The translations under genes were made by a program, and so were the position numbers. Below are positions 19,338 to 26,697 of a stretch of DNA of 43,295 nucleotides, piece by piece (within the stretch, counting starts at the first letter, position 1; every line of letters starts with the position of its first letter). This DNA comes from Planctomycetota bacterium. Its GTDB lineage: Bacteria > Planctomycetota > UBA1135 > UBA2386. A model generated the notes under the pieces. The model worked only from the letters and a program-made list of their open reading frames with translations, did not search any database and was not told where the DNA came from. Location of the stretch: positions 1 to 43,295 of the forward strand of contig JANQJF010000070.1 of assembly GCA_028281765.1 (NCBI GenBank). Reading direction: 5' to 3'.

Positions 19338-20651
19338 TCACTGTCGTTCGGACCGATCCGTCCGCCCATCGTCGTAGTGCCCTTCCAGCGCCACGACCTT
19401 CCCGCCGTCCTCCACGAACCGGATCCGGAAGTAGTCGATGCCGTCGACCATGAAGAGTCCGTCCTTCAGCGCGACGAGTTCACTCGGATCGCGGCCGTCC
19501 CGCGCGTACCAGAGCTTGCCCGACGCGTCGACGGTGATCTTTCGCGGGCCGTAGCTCCCGGCGTAGCTCCTCTTGACCGCCAGCTCGAGCGCGACGGGGT
19601 TCGTCTTGGCGTCGAGCGCGGCGGCCGCCCACTCGAGCGAACGCTTGCGTTGCGGATCGTCGCTCGCCTTCTCGGCGATCACGGCGAGTGCCTTTGCGTG
19701 CGCGACGTCGAGGGCGTCCTCGACTGCGGTCTCGACGTGCGGCTTGACGCCGGTGCCCTCCCAATTCGTCTTCGTGATCGGGTTGATTGCGCGGCCGCGT
19801 GGGATGAACACGTTGAGGCCGTTCGGCAGGCCTCGGGTGCCGCCCGGGTGGGCACCTCCGCCGGTGGTTTGCCCCACGACCGTCGCGCGTTCGAGATGCT
19901 TGAGGTTGTACGTGAACTCCTCTGCCGCCGAGAACGTCCGCCGACTCGTCAGCAGGTAGAGCGGCGTATCGATCATCTTCTGGCCAGGGACGTGCGGCAG
20001 GGTCCAGAACTGGTCGATCTGCTCTTGGCCGCGGAAGAAGAACGAGTTCAGGTGCGTCGGCTCGTCGAAGAAGTAGCTCGAGATGAGCTGGATCATCTCC
20101 GGGTCACCGCCGCCGTTGTTGCGCAGGTCGATGATGATCGCGTCGCTGTATTGCAGCAGAGTCATCGCGGCGACGGCCGTCGAGCCGCCGTAGCGTGGAG
20201 ACGCGAACCCGCGCAGATCCAGGTAGCCGACGTTGCCGGCCAGCTTCTCGATCTTTTCGAAGCCGAAGTTGCGGCGTTGCCCCGATTCGAGGCGGAGTCG
20301 ATGCATCTCTTCGGGCGACAGGCGGGGACCGGTCGGCTGGGGCGGATTCAGCTGGACGCGCAGGTGCAGATCCTGGTTCACGCTCTGGATGTCGCGCGTG
20401 AGGACCTCCGCGAGGCGGCGGCGGTCGGACATTCCGTCGTACCTGTCGTCTTCGAGCTTCTTGGTGAGGAGGGTAGCGATCTCCGCGGCTTTGTCCTCGA
20501 AGACGTAGTCGCGGCGCAGACTCTCGGCGAGTGCGTTCACCGTGGCCGCGATGTCGGAATCGGAGAGCGGGGCGGACGAGTCTTGCTGAGCCGCGAGGCT
20601 GCTCACGCACGTCGCGAGCCCGAGGGTGAGGGAGAGGTGACGGATGGACAC
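19338..20651 (-). CDS. Secreted S41 family (C-terminal processing/IRBP-like) peptidase
   Basis: 437 residues. The start is GTG at 20651, with AGGAG seven bases upstream and a signal peptide MSIRHLSLTLGLATCVSSLA. The helical N-terminal region is 25-130. The S41 core follows: GNVGYLDLRGFA (139-150), DAIIIDLRNNGGGDPEMI (170-187), PLYLLTSRRTFSAAEEF with the predicted nucleophile Ser241 (230-246), and VVGQTTGGGAHPGG (258-271). There is no PDZ domain, as in the IRBP/tricorn-like branch rather than Prc/CtpA. The C-terminal ~100 residues (AYAGSYGPRKITVDASGKL-type strands) are a beta domain often appended to such peptidases. It starts 26 bases after the TetR stop codon, so the regulator probably controls it. 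Confidence 0.93.
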   Translation of the reverse strand: MSIRHLSLTLGLATCVSSLAAQQDSSAPLSDSDIAATVNALAESLRRDYVFEDKAAEIATLLTKKLEDDRYDGMSDRRRLAEVLTRDIQSVNQDLHLRVQLNPPQPTGPRLSPEEMHRLRLESGQRRNFGFEKIEKLAGNVGYLDLRGFASPRYGGSTAVAAMTLLQYSDAIIIDLRNNGGGDPEMIQLISSYFFDEPTHLNSFFFRGQEQIDQFWTLPHVPGQKMIDTPLYLLTSRRTFSAAEEFTYNLKHLERATVVGQTTGGGAHPGGTRGLPNGLNVFIPRGRAINPITKTNWEGTGVKPHVETAVEDALDVAHAKALAVIAEKASDDPQRKRSLEWAAAALDAKTNPVALELAVKRSYAGSYGPRKITVDASGKLWYARDGRDPSELVALKDGLFMVDGIDYFRIRFVEDGGKVVALEGHYDDGRTDRSERQ

Positions 20652-20677
20652 GTATGGCTCCTGGGGTCTGTGCTTGT

Positions 20678-21271
20678 CTAGTTCGTGACGGTGACGAGGA
20701 GGCCGCGCAATGCGAGGTCGGCGACTCGCTCGACTTGTCTGCGGATGTCCGCCCGGCGACCGAGCTCCGAGGTGCTCAGGCTGTAGGGCAGGAGGGAGTT
20801 GGTCACGGTCAGCAGCGCTTGCGCGACTTCGCCGGAGTCGTCCATGGCGAACTCGCCGGACGCCAGCCCCTCGTCGAGCACCGACTTCAGGACACGCTTC
20901 TCGCGTCGGAAGTGATCGGCCCGACGCTGCAACAGCTGACCCCGGAGGTTGGCGAGCAGTTCGCCGACGCTCTCCGGAAAGTGTCGCACGGCGTCGAAGC
21001 GGACCAGCACCCGCGCCTCGAGCATCGCGGCGAGCCGCTCGGCCGCGGGCGCGTCCGTCGCGGCGATCTCTTGATGTTTGGCGATGACGCGATCGACGAT
21101 GCGATCGACCGTCGACAGCGCGACCTCCTCCTTGCTCGGAAAGTGCAGGTAGATCGTGCCCTTGCCGATGCCGGCCCCGCGCGCGAGGTCGTCGATCGTC
21201 ATCTTGCGGTAGCCGTAGCGCGCAAGGAGTTCGTCGGCGGTGTCCAAGATCTTGTCGCGGATGTCCGTCAT
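20678..21271 (-). CDS. TetR/AcrR family transcriptional regulator
   Basis: 197 residues. The N-terminal helix-turn-helix is typical: IRDKILDTADELLARYGYRK then MTIDDLARGAGIGKGTIYLH and FPSKEEV (residues 4-50). The C-terminal ~140 residues are the all-helical ligand-binding and dimerisation domain, with no recognisable ligand signature. It is the first gene of a minus-strand group with an S41 peptidase and a PQQ-propeller protein. TetR proteins usually repress their own operon and adjacent genes. A short dyad in the promoter region at 21273-21304 could be its operator. Here the likely regulated function is an envelope peptidase, which is less usual than an efflux pump. Confidence 0.93.
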   Translation of the reverse strand: MTDIRDKILDTADELLARYGYRKMTIDDLARGAGIGKGTIYLHFPSKEEVALSTVDRIVDRVIAKHQEIAATDAPAAERLAAMLEARVLVRFDAVRHFPESVGELLANLRGQLLQRRADHFRREKRVLKSVLDEGLASGEFAMDDSGEVAQALLTVTNSLLPYSLSTSELGRRADIRRQVERVADLALRGLLVTVTN

Positions 21272-21272
21272 A

Positions 21273-21304
21273 TGACTGATGACCAGGTTCGTATTCTAGT
21301 CAGT
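21273..21304 (-). promoter_or_regulatory. Candidate TetR operator and promoter region
   Basis: Immediately upstream of the regulator's ATG, TGACT (21273-21277) and ACTGA (21275-21279) face AGTCA (21298-21302) and TCAGT (21300-21304). A -10-like TAGAAT on the minus strand (complement of 21293-21298) falls at the inner edge of the dyad. The arms are short, so this is tentative. Confidence 0.35.
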
Positions 21305-21446
21305 TTGGCCAGTATTGCGGATTGGCACAGGAAATCCTGTCCATGACACGAGGCCGTGCTACGAGCGGAATCGCGCGGTGACATCGGCTCGTTGCGTACC
21401 GCTCAGGCGCTGCCCGTCGGCGCGACGAAAGTGCGAGGAGCCGCTG

Positions 21447-21941
21447 ATGCCGATCCGCACACGCAACGCCGAGCCGCAACGACGACGCCGAGGGTTTACC
21501 CTCGTCGAGCTCCTGCTCGTGGTCGTCGTGCTCGCGATCCTGGCGGCGATCGCGGTCCCGGAGTTGGGCGGTCCTTCGGAGAGGGCGCGCTCTTCCACCG
21601 CAGCCCAGAACGTCGCAGAAATACGCACGCGGATCGACATCTACTACCACCAGAACGGCGCCTACCCCCCGACTCTGGACCCCGGGTGGTTCGCGGACGG
21701 AATCCCCGAGAATCCGTACTGGCCGGATCACCCGACGCCATTGTGGATCGCGTCGGGTCAGAACCTGCGGTATCCGAACACCAAGCACCTGTCCTCCGGG
21801 AGCCAGAGCACGATGTGGTACAACACCGCGAACGGCCGGTTCTTCTACCGGGTCGAGCGGGGGGCCGACGACGCGGAGACGGTGGCGCTGTTCAATCGGG
21901 TCAACCGATGCACGATCACGTCGATCGGGCAGACGAAGTAA
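21447..21941 (+). CDS. Type II secretion / type IV pilus pseudopilin-like protein
   Basis: 164 residues. The ATG at 21447 has GAGGAG six bases upstream. The N-terminus MPIRTRNAEPQRRRRG is a charged prepilin leader cut after Gly by prepilin peptidase, followed by FTLVELLLVVVVLAILAAIA with the invariant Glu at +5. The soluble domain has YYHQNGAYPPTLDP, IPENPYWPDHPTPLW and a C-terminal RVNRCTITSIGQTK. It looks like a GspG-like or minor pseudopilin and lacks the DUF1559 domain common in planctomycete pilin-like proteins. No other secretion-apparatus gene is in the window, so it must work with components encoded elsewhere. Confidence 0.88.
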   Translation: MPIRTRNAEPQRRRRGFTLVELLLVVVVLAILAAIAVPELGGPSERARSSTAAQNVAEIRTRIDIYYHQNGAYPPTLDPGWFADGIPENPYWPDHPTPLWIASGQNLRYPNTKHLSSGSQSTMWYNTANGRFFYRVERGADDAETVALFNRVNRCTITSIGQTK

Positions 21942-21952
21942 CGGTCGGGCGC

Positions 21953-21958
21953 TACGAT
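21953..21958 (+). promoter_or_regulatory. Candidate -10 box TACGAT before glpE
   Basis: GCTACGATCC lies in the 26-base gap between the pseudopilin stop and glpE, with 9 bases to the ATG. The same ten bases occur before the 32987 gene. If real, glpE has its own start site rather than depending only on the pilin transcript. Confidence 0.45.
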
Positions 21959-21967
21959 CCGCGGCCC

Positions 21968-22288
21968 ATGGACATCCCTCAGATCGACTTCGCAGCGGCC
22001 AAGGCGCTGTACGACGACAAGGCGGCGGTCTTCCTCGACATCCGCGACCCCGGTTCCTACCAGGCCGGCCACGTGCCGGGCGCGATGCGGCTCGACGACT
22101 CCAACGTGCACGACTTCCTCGAGGAGACGGACAAGGCGGCGAAGATCGTCGTCTACTGCTACCACGGCAACTCGAGCATCGGTGCGGCCGGCTTCTTCAT
22201 GGAGCAGGGCTTCACGGACGTGTCGAGCTTGATGGGGGGCTTCACGAACTGGAGCGCGGCCGGAGGGGCGAGCGAGTCCACGGCGTAG
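21968..22288 (+). CDS. glpE: Single-domain rhodanese, thiosulfate sulfurtransferase GlpE
   Basis: 106 residues, the size of E. coli GlpE. It transfers sulfane sulfur from thiosulfate to cyanide or thiol acceptors through a cysteine persulfide. The active-site loop is CYHGNSS with Cys64, exactly the GlpE form. CH2A-type strand FLDIRDPGSYQAGHVPGAM (22-40) and GFTDVSSLMGGFTNW near the end complete the fold. It is cytoplasmic. The gene sits 26 bases after the pseudopilin and ends 5 bases before the stop of the convergent membrane hydrolase. Confidence 0.93.
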   Translation: MDIPQIDFAAAKALYDDKAAVFLDIRDPGSYQAGHVPGAMRLDDSNVHDFLEETDKAAKIVVYCYHGNSSIGAAGFFMEQGFTDVSSLMGGFTNWSAAGGASESTA

Positions 22289-22293
22289 GCGCG

Positions 22294-23325
22294 TCAGCGG
22301 GGTTGCCACCAGTCCGGTGGGACCGCGTGCGGGTCCCAGATTCGGCGCCATAACAGCACGCCGGTGCCATCCGGGATGCGTGTTTCGATGCGTCGCGGTT
22401 CGATCCCGTGCAACTCCCGATCGGCGTGCCGGCCGATCGCGAACCGGTACGCGTACGCACTTTCGACGCCCATGCGCAGGTCGGTGATCACGACTTCGTC
22501 GTCAATTGTTCCGACGGCGTAGAATCCGCTGGTGAACCATGCGACTCGCCGCGCCGGCCAGGAATCGGCGAGCCCACCGAGTTGATCGAGGTTGCGCGGG
22601 TGCGCATTGTCGATGACATACTCGTCGGCGAACAGCGAGTAGAGCCCTTCGCGGTATTCGTCGCCGCGGATCACGACGAATCGCCAGAGCAACGACTGGA
22701 ACGGCGCCGGTGTGACCAGCACTCGATCGTTCGTCACGGTAAGGCCATCCGCTGCGAAGTGATCTTGAATGCGCGTCGCGACCTGGGCTTGCGCCACACA
22801 GGTCCACACCAGGTACAGTGAACTCACCACCAGGCCGGCCAGCGTGATGATCTGTGTGCGACGTGGGTGCCTTTTCCTCCATGCGAGTGCACTCAGAGTC
22901 GCTGCGAGCAGCGGCAAAGTGTAGAGCGGATCGATCACGAAGATGGAACCCCACATCACCGGAGCCCACGGCAAGGGCCAGAAGACCTGCGTGCCGTACA
23001 CCGTGAAGCAGTCGAGCAGGATGTGGGTCATGAACACGAGCCAAACGAGCCAGAGCCAGCCCCTTCGATGCTCGCGTGTCCCTGGGTGCGTCTTGCCGAT
23101 CACCCACGTCACGACCGGCGTCGCCGCGGTCAGCACGAGGATCGAGTGACTCCAGGACCGGTGGTAGGAGTAGTGCTCGATCGCGCCCTGGATCGGCAGC
23201 AAAAAGTCCAGATCCGGCAGCGTCCCACAGACCGCACCCCAGGCCACTGCTCGCCGGCCGACCTTGTCCCCGAGCACCGCGTCGCCGACGGCGCAGCCGA
23301 GCACGATTTGGGTCAGGGAGTCCAT
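22294..23325 (-). CDS. YdjM/DUF457-like membrane-bound metal-dependent hydrolase
   Basis: 343 residues from the ATG at 23325, which starts MDSLTQIVLGCAVGDAVLG, the conserved family N-terminus. Motifs with metal-ligand character: GTLPDLDF (35-42), HRSWSHSI (near 55-62) and MTHILLDCFTVYGTQ (near 98-112). Four or more membrane segments lie between 15 and 185 (LVLTAATPVVTWVIG, WLWLVWLVFM, TLPLLAATLSALAW, IITLAGLVVSSLYLVW). The C-terminal ~150 residues are soluble and beta-rich. The family is related to phospholipase C-like inner-membrane hydrolases; its substrate is unknown. An 11-residue N-terminal extension to 23358 is possible but lacks family similarity. Confidence 0.88.
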   Translation of the reverse strand: MDSLTQIVLGCAVGDAVLGDKVGRRAVAWGAVCGTLPDLDFLLPIQGAIEHYSYHRSWSHSILVLTAATPVVTWVIGKTHPGTREHRRGWLWLVWLVFMTHILLDCFTVYGTQVFWPLPWAPVMWGSIFVIDPLYTLPLLAATLSALAWRKRHPRRTQIITLAGLVVSSLYLVWTCVAQAQVATRIQDHFAADGLTVTNDRVLVTPAPFQSLLWRFVVIRGDEYREGLYSLFADEYVIDNAHPRNLDQLGGLADSWPARRVAWFTSGFYAVGTIDDEVVITDLRMGVESAYAYRFAIGRHADRELHGIEPRRIETRIPDGTGVLLWRRIWDPHAVPPDWWQPR

Positions 23326-23383
23326 GGGCGGGGAGCGGACACTTTTTCCAGGAAACACGCAACGCTGTGCCCGTTCGCGTCCA

Positions 23384-24892
23384 ATGCGGGTGATGCTGAC
23401 TTCGACACGATTCGTGATGGGGGCGTTGCTGGCCGCGGCGCCGGTCGCCCAGCAGGGTGGTAACGAAACGACCGCCCCCGTGTTCGTTCCGGATCTCTGC
23501 GCGGATGCGGAGGGGGCGCCGCCGGCCGCGAACCTCGGGACGACGGTGCTCCTGACCGACCTGGTGCCCGGCGACGACTACTATCCTGTCGTCGAGCTGC
23601 TGCAGGAGAAGAAGAGCCCGGTCGCGACCGTGACGTTCGAGAAGGGGAGCGTCGCCTCGGCCCGCGCGCGTCTCGGCGAGCTCTTGCCGGAGTTCGTGAT
23701 CGTCGTCACGCGGCCCGAGCGGATCGACGCGAACTCGCACTTCGAGCTGCTCGAGATGGCGGCGTCCCTGGACGCGGACCCGTTCGTCGACTTCGCGCCG
23801 GGCTACGTCACCGGAGCGACTGCGGACGAGGCGCTCGAGTTTGCGAGGCGGTTCCTGAAGATCGGCAAGAAGAAGAATGCGCTCCCGAAGACCGTGTTCG
23901 ACTTCGGACCCGCGAAGAACAAGACGCTGCAAGAGGGCGGCCCGGCTGCGCACGACATCGCGAAGGGGTGGAAGAAGACCTGGCTCTACACGGGCGCCGT
24001 CGAGGAGATGCGGGAGCGCACCGACCGGATGCGCGGGCACGGGGTGCTGCACGCCGGGGGCCACGGTGAGCCCGACCGCGTCGTCGACGGCCTCACCGCG
24101 CGCGAGCTGCGGGAGCAGGAGTTCGATCTGTCGCCCGCGCTCTACTTCAGCGGGCCGTGCTACTGCGGCGTGACCGGTGCGTGGTATCGGCCGCAGGCCG
24201 GCGGGATCGCGCGCCTGCCGGTCGAGCCGATGGAGTCGTTCGCGCTCGCGGTGATCGCTTCGGGCGTCAGCGGTCTCTTCGCCGGACTCGATCCGGATCG
24301 TCTCGAGCAGGCGGCGCAGGAGCTCGAGCACCTTTGGCTGCACGGCGATGCGCTCGGGCACGCGATCAAGTCGACGTACGACGGCACCGCGATCGCGCTG
24401 CGACGGTCAAAGTACGAGCTGTTCCGCTACGAGGCCGGCAAGCCGCGTCCGCAGTCGTCGCTCACGATGACGATGGTCGGCGGCGGCGCCGGACGCGCGC
24501 TCTACGGTGACCCGACCTGGGCGCCGCTCAAGAAATGCGCGAAGCCGCCGTACCAGGTCAAGATCAAGAAGAGCCGCAAGGGCCTGAAGGTGACGTGCAC
24601 GGCGAAGGCGTTGCCGAAGGGTTGGAGCGCGATCGACGTCTACCGCTGCGGCGGCCGGTGGACGCACCGCATCGCGCTCCGGGAGAAGATCCCGGCGAAG
24701 CTCGCTGCGTCGCTGAGCGAGCTGAAGGTCACGAAGCTGCGCTGCAAGGCGGGGGACCTGCAGGGGCTCTACCCGACGGCGATGATCGAGCGGTGGGGCG
24801 GGGAGACCTACTTGCACCTCTACGTCGTGTTCGAGCCGGGTGGCCTGCCGCAGAACACGCGCAAGATCGAGGCCGAGTTCGTGCTGTCCTGA
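23384..24892 (+). CDS. Putative secreted clan CD cysteine peptidase (C25/gingipain- or caspase-like)
   Basis: 502 residues from ATG 23384; ATG 23393 is equally possible. The signal peptide is MRVMLTSTRFVMGALLAAAP, cleaved near VAQQ. I do not recognise it as a named family, but the catalytic layout of clan CD is visible. VLHAGGHGEPD (221-231, His223 and His227) follows strands and helices, then ALYFSGPCYCG (252-262, Cys259 and Cys261) after a hydrophobic strand. In gingipain-like C25 peptidases a His-Gly and a Cys lie at the same spacing. Upstream FVIVVTRPERID (104-115) and DFAPGYVTGATADEALEFAR (136-155) resemble the C25 N-subdomain. The C-terminal ~120 residues are lysine- and cysteine-containing beta strands. 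Neighbours give no substrate. The peptidase call is inference from motifs. Confidence 0.6.
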   Translation: MRVMLTSTRFVMGALLAAAPVAQQGGNETTAPVFVPDLCADAEGAPPAANLGTTVLLTDLVPGDDYYPVVELLQEKKSPVATVTFEKGSVASARARLGELLPEFVIVVTRPERIDANSHFELLEMAASLDADPFVDFAPGYVTGATADEALEFARRFLKIGKKKNALPKTVFDFGPAKNKTLQEGGPAAHDIAKGWKKTWLYTGAVEEMRERTDRMRGHGVLHAGGHGEPDRVVDGLTARELREQEFDLSPALYFSGPCYCGVTGAWYRPQAGGIARLPVEPMESFALAVIASGVSGLFAGLDPDRLEQAAQELEHLWLHGDALGHAIKSTYDGTAIALRRSKYELFRYEAGKPRPQSSLTMTMVGGGAGRALYGDPTWAPLKKCAKPPYQVKIKKSRKGLKVTCTAKALPKGWSAIDVYRCGGRWTHRIALREKIPAKLAASLSELKVTKLRCKAGDLQGLYPTAMIERWGGETYLHLYVVFEPGGLPQNTRKIEAEFVLS

Positions 24893-24929
24893 CTGGCGCG
24901 TCGGTGAGCGACGCGCGATCATCGGTGAG

Positions 24930-25475
24930 ATGCCTCCTGCACCGACCGAGCGCCTGCAGTTCCGACCCTGGACGGATGCGCTTCGCCAGGACTTCGCCGA
25001 CATGGCGACCGATCCCGACGTGGTGCGCCACATCACGGACGGGGTGCCGTGGGAAGACGAGCGCATCGACGACTTCATCGACCGCCAGGCGCGCTTCGAA
25101 CGTGAGCACGGCTTCTGCATGTGGTGGATCGGCACGATGTCGGGCGAGCACGTCGGTCTGTGCGGCCCGCAGCCGGTTCCCGATGGCAGCCACATCGAGA
25201 TCGGCTGGTGGGTGCGGCCGCGCGCGCAGGGCCACGGCTACGCGTTCGAGGCTGCTGAGGCCGCGTTGCGCTGGATCTGGGACAACACGGATCTCACTTC
25301 GATCAACGCGCACACGGTCGAGGCCAACGAGCCTTCGTGGCGGTTGATGGAGAAGCTCGGCATGACGCGGCTCGGGTTTTTCGCGGCGAAGGACCAGGGT
25401 CGACCCGCGCTGGACATCGAGCTGTTGGTGTATCGGATCGAGCGGGGCGCCGCTGACCGTCGGCGCGGCGAGTAG
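24930..25475 (+). CDS. GNAT family N-acetyltransferase (RimJ/RimL-like)
   Basis: 181 residues; the ATG at 24930 begins MPPAPTERLQFRPWTDALRQ, the usual RimJ/RimL opening. The acetyl-CoA pyrophosphate loop is RAQGHGYA (98-105), preceded by the strand SHIEIGWWVRP (87-97). Motif B follows as VEANEPSWRLMEKLGMTRLG. These enzymes acetylate N-termini of ribosomal proteins, small amines or antibiotics; the substrate here cannot be told. It follows the putative peptidase by 37 bases on the same strand and may be cotranscribed. It is convergent with the SASA esterase. Confidence 0.9.
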   Translation: MPPAPTERLQFRPWTDALRQDFADMATDPDVVRHITDGVPWEDERIDDFIDRQARFEREHGFCMWWIGTMSGEHVGLCGPQPVPDGSHIEIGWWVRPRAQGHGYAFEAAEAALRWIWDNTDLTSINAHTVEANEPSWRLMEKLGMTRLGFFAAKDQGRPALDIELLVYRIERGAADRRRGE

Positions 25476-25511
25476 CACATGGCTCTCCAGCCCTGCGTCC
25501 CGCGGTGACCG

Positions 25512-26579
25512 CTACTTCCGCGCCGCGTGCAGCTCGAGCATCGCTTCGCCCATCGCGTGCCCGATGCGCGTGAACCAGATCGCGCTGCCGAGATAGTGGT
25601 AGCGGTGGTCGCTGCCGGTCTTCTCCCACTCCTCGAAGCGCTTGCGCCACTCGGGGTAGAGCTTCGCCGCGGCTTCGTCCTCGAGCTCGTCCGTCCGCAC
25701 TGCGAGCACGTTGCCGCGGAACTCGTCCTTCTCCTGCATCGCGAGCTGCGCGTCCTGAATGACCTTCATCGGACCCTTCGCGGGCGTCTTGCCGTTCTGG
25801 CCCATGACGCCGATCACGAACGGTAGCTTCGGCGCACCGAGGTCCTTGCGCACGTCGCGGATGAAGTGCGCCATGTTGGATTCGTACTCCGTCTCGGCGC
25901 CGTTGTACTGGTCGTTCCATCCCTGGAACCACACGAAGCCCGCGAGCTCGAGCTCCTTGCCCTTCAGCGCGGGGAACATGTCGCCCGCCTTCGCCATGCC
26001 TTCGCGGACCTCCTTCAACATGTTGCGATACGACTTGCCGTAGTCCTTTGTGATGTCGTCCATCGTCGGGATCGGGTTGTCGCGCTTGTGCTTCTCGTTC
26101 TGCTTCCGGACGCGGTCCTGTGCCTTCTTCAGTTCGTCCTCGAGCACCTTGTCGTCGGGCATGCCCGCCGATGGCGAACGGAACAGCTTGTAGAGCGAGT
26201 GGCCGCCCCAGGCCGCCTTGATGAGTAGCACGGGCTCCTCGAAGTGGTTGCCCATCATCGTGCCGAACTCGAGCTCGGCGCCCGTGCGGTCGCGAGAGCC
26301 GAAGCCGATCGTCAGCCCGCCGTGGCGACCGAGGAACTTGATGAAGACGTCGTCGCGGACGATCCATTCACCGTCCTTGCGCAGGTGCGCGAACATCTCG
26401 GCGGTCTTCTCGTGCTTCGCTTGGTGCTCGATGAGCTTGTTCTGCACCTTGCCCTCCATGTTGGACTGGCCGGCGAGGACGAACACCTTGACGGGATTCG
26501 CCTCTTGCGCCGCGGGCGAAGTCGGCTGGCCGGTCGGGGCGAGGGAGGCGAGAACGAGCGCGGAAACGAGCATGTTCAT
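25512..26579 (-). CDS. Secreted sialate O-acetylesterase-like (SASA domain) carbohydrate esterase
   Basis: 355 residues from ATG 26579, giving a signal peptide MNMLVSALVLASLAPTG. A second ATG two codons later is possible; a longer frame to 26792 lacks a signal. The SASA/SGNH-hydrolase block I is VFVLAGQSNMEG with nucleophile Ser39. LLIKAAWGGHSLY, then LAGFVWFQGWNDQYNG and a final H-Y-L-GSAIWFTRIGHAM provide the other oxyanion and Asp/His elements. An unusual lysine-rich helical insert sits near residues 140-190. The family deacetylates sialic acids or acetylated plant and algal polysaccharides such as xylan, and the sulfatase at 27764 fits that setting. It is transcribed divergently from the spondin-domain gene. 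Confidence 0.9.
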   Translation of the reverse strand: MNMLVSALVLASLAPTGQPTSPAAQEANPVKVFVLAGQSNMEGKVQNKLIEHQAKHEKTAEMFAHLRKDGEWIVRDDVFIKFLGRHGGLTIGFGSRDRTGAELEFGTMMGNHFEEPVLLIKAAWGGHSLYKLFRSPSAGMPDDKVLEDELKKAQDRVRKQNEKHKRDNPIPTMDDITKDYGKSYRNMLKEVREGMAKAGDMFPALKGKELELAGFVWFQGWNDQYNGAETEYESNMAHFIRDVRKDLGAPKLPFVIGVMGQNGKTPAKGPMKVIQDAQLAMQEKDEFRGNVLAVRTDELEDEAAAKLYPEWRKRFEEWEKTGSDHRYHYLGSAIWFTRIGHAMGEAMLELHAARK

Positions 26580-26586
26580 GGCGTCC

Positions 26587-26592
26587 AGAGTA
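26587..26592 (-). promoter_or_regulatory. Candidate -10 box TACTCT before the SASA esterase
   Basis: On the minus strand GCTACTCT lies 7 bases before the ATG at 26579. It fits the recurrent GCTANNNT box. Confidence 0.35.
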
Positions 26593-26615
26593 GCGTCCCC
26601 CGATCCTTGCCAAAA

Positions 26616-26658
26616 CCTGACCGAGGATTCGGGATCCCTCGGATCGGAATCGGTCAGG
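26616..26658. promoter_or_regulatory. Dyad between divergent esterase and spondin-domain genes
   Basis: CCTGACCGA (26616-26624) is perfectly inverted at 26650-26658 (TCGGTCAGG). Inside lie CCGAGG (26621-26626) facing CCTCGG (26637-26642) and the palindrome GGGATCCC (26631-26638). The nested symmetry in a divergent promoter region suggests a shared operator, but no adjacent regulator gene is present. Confidence 0.4.
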
Positions 26659-26697
26659 CTCGTAACAGCGGCCATCCTCACACCGGAGCCCTTCGAC

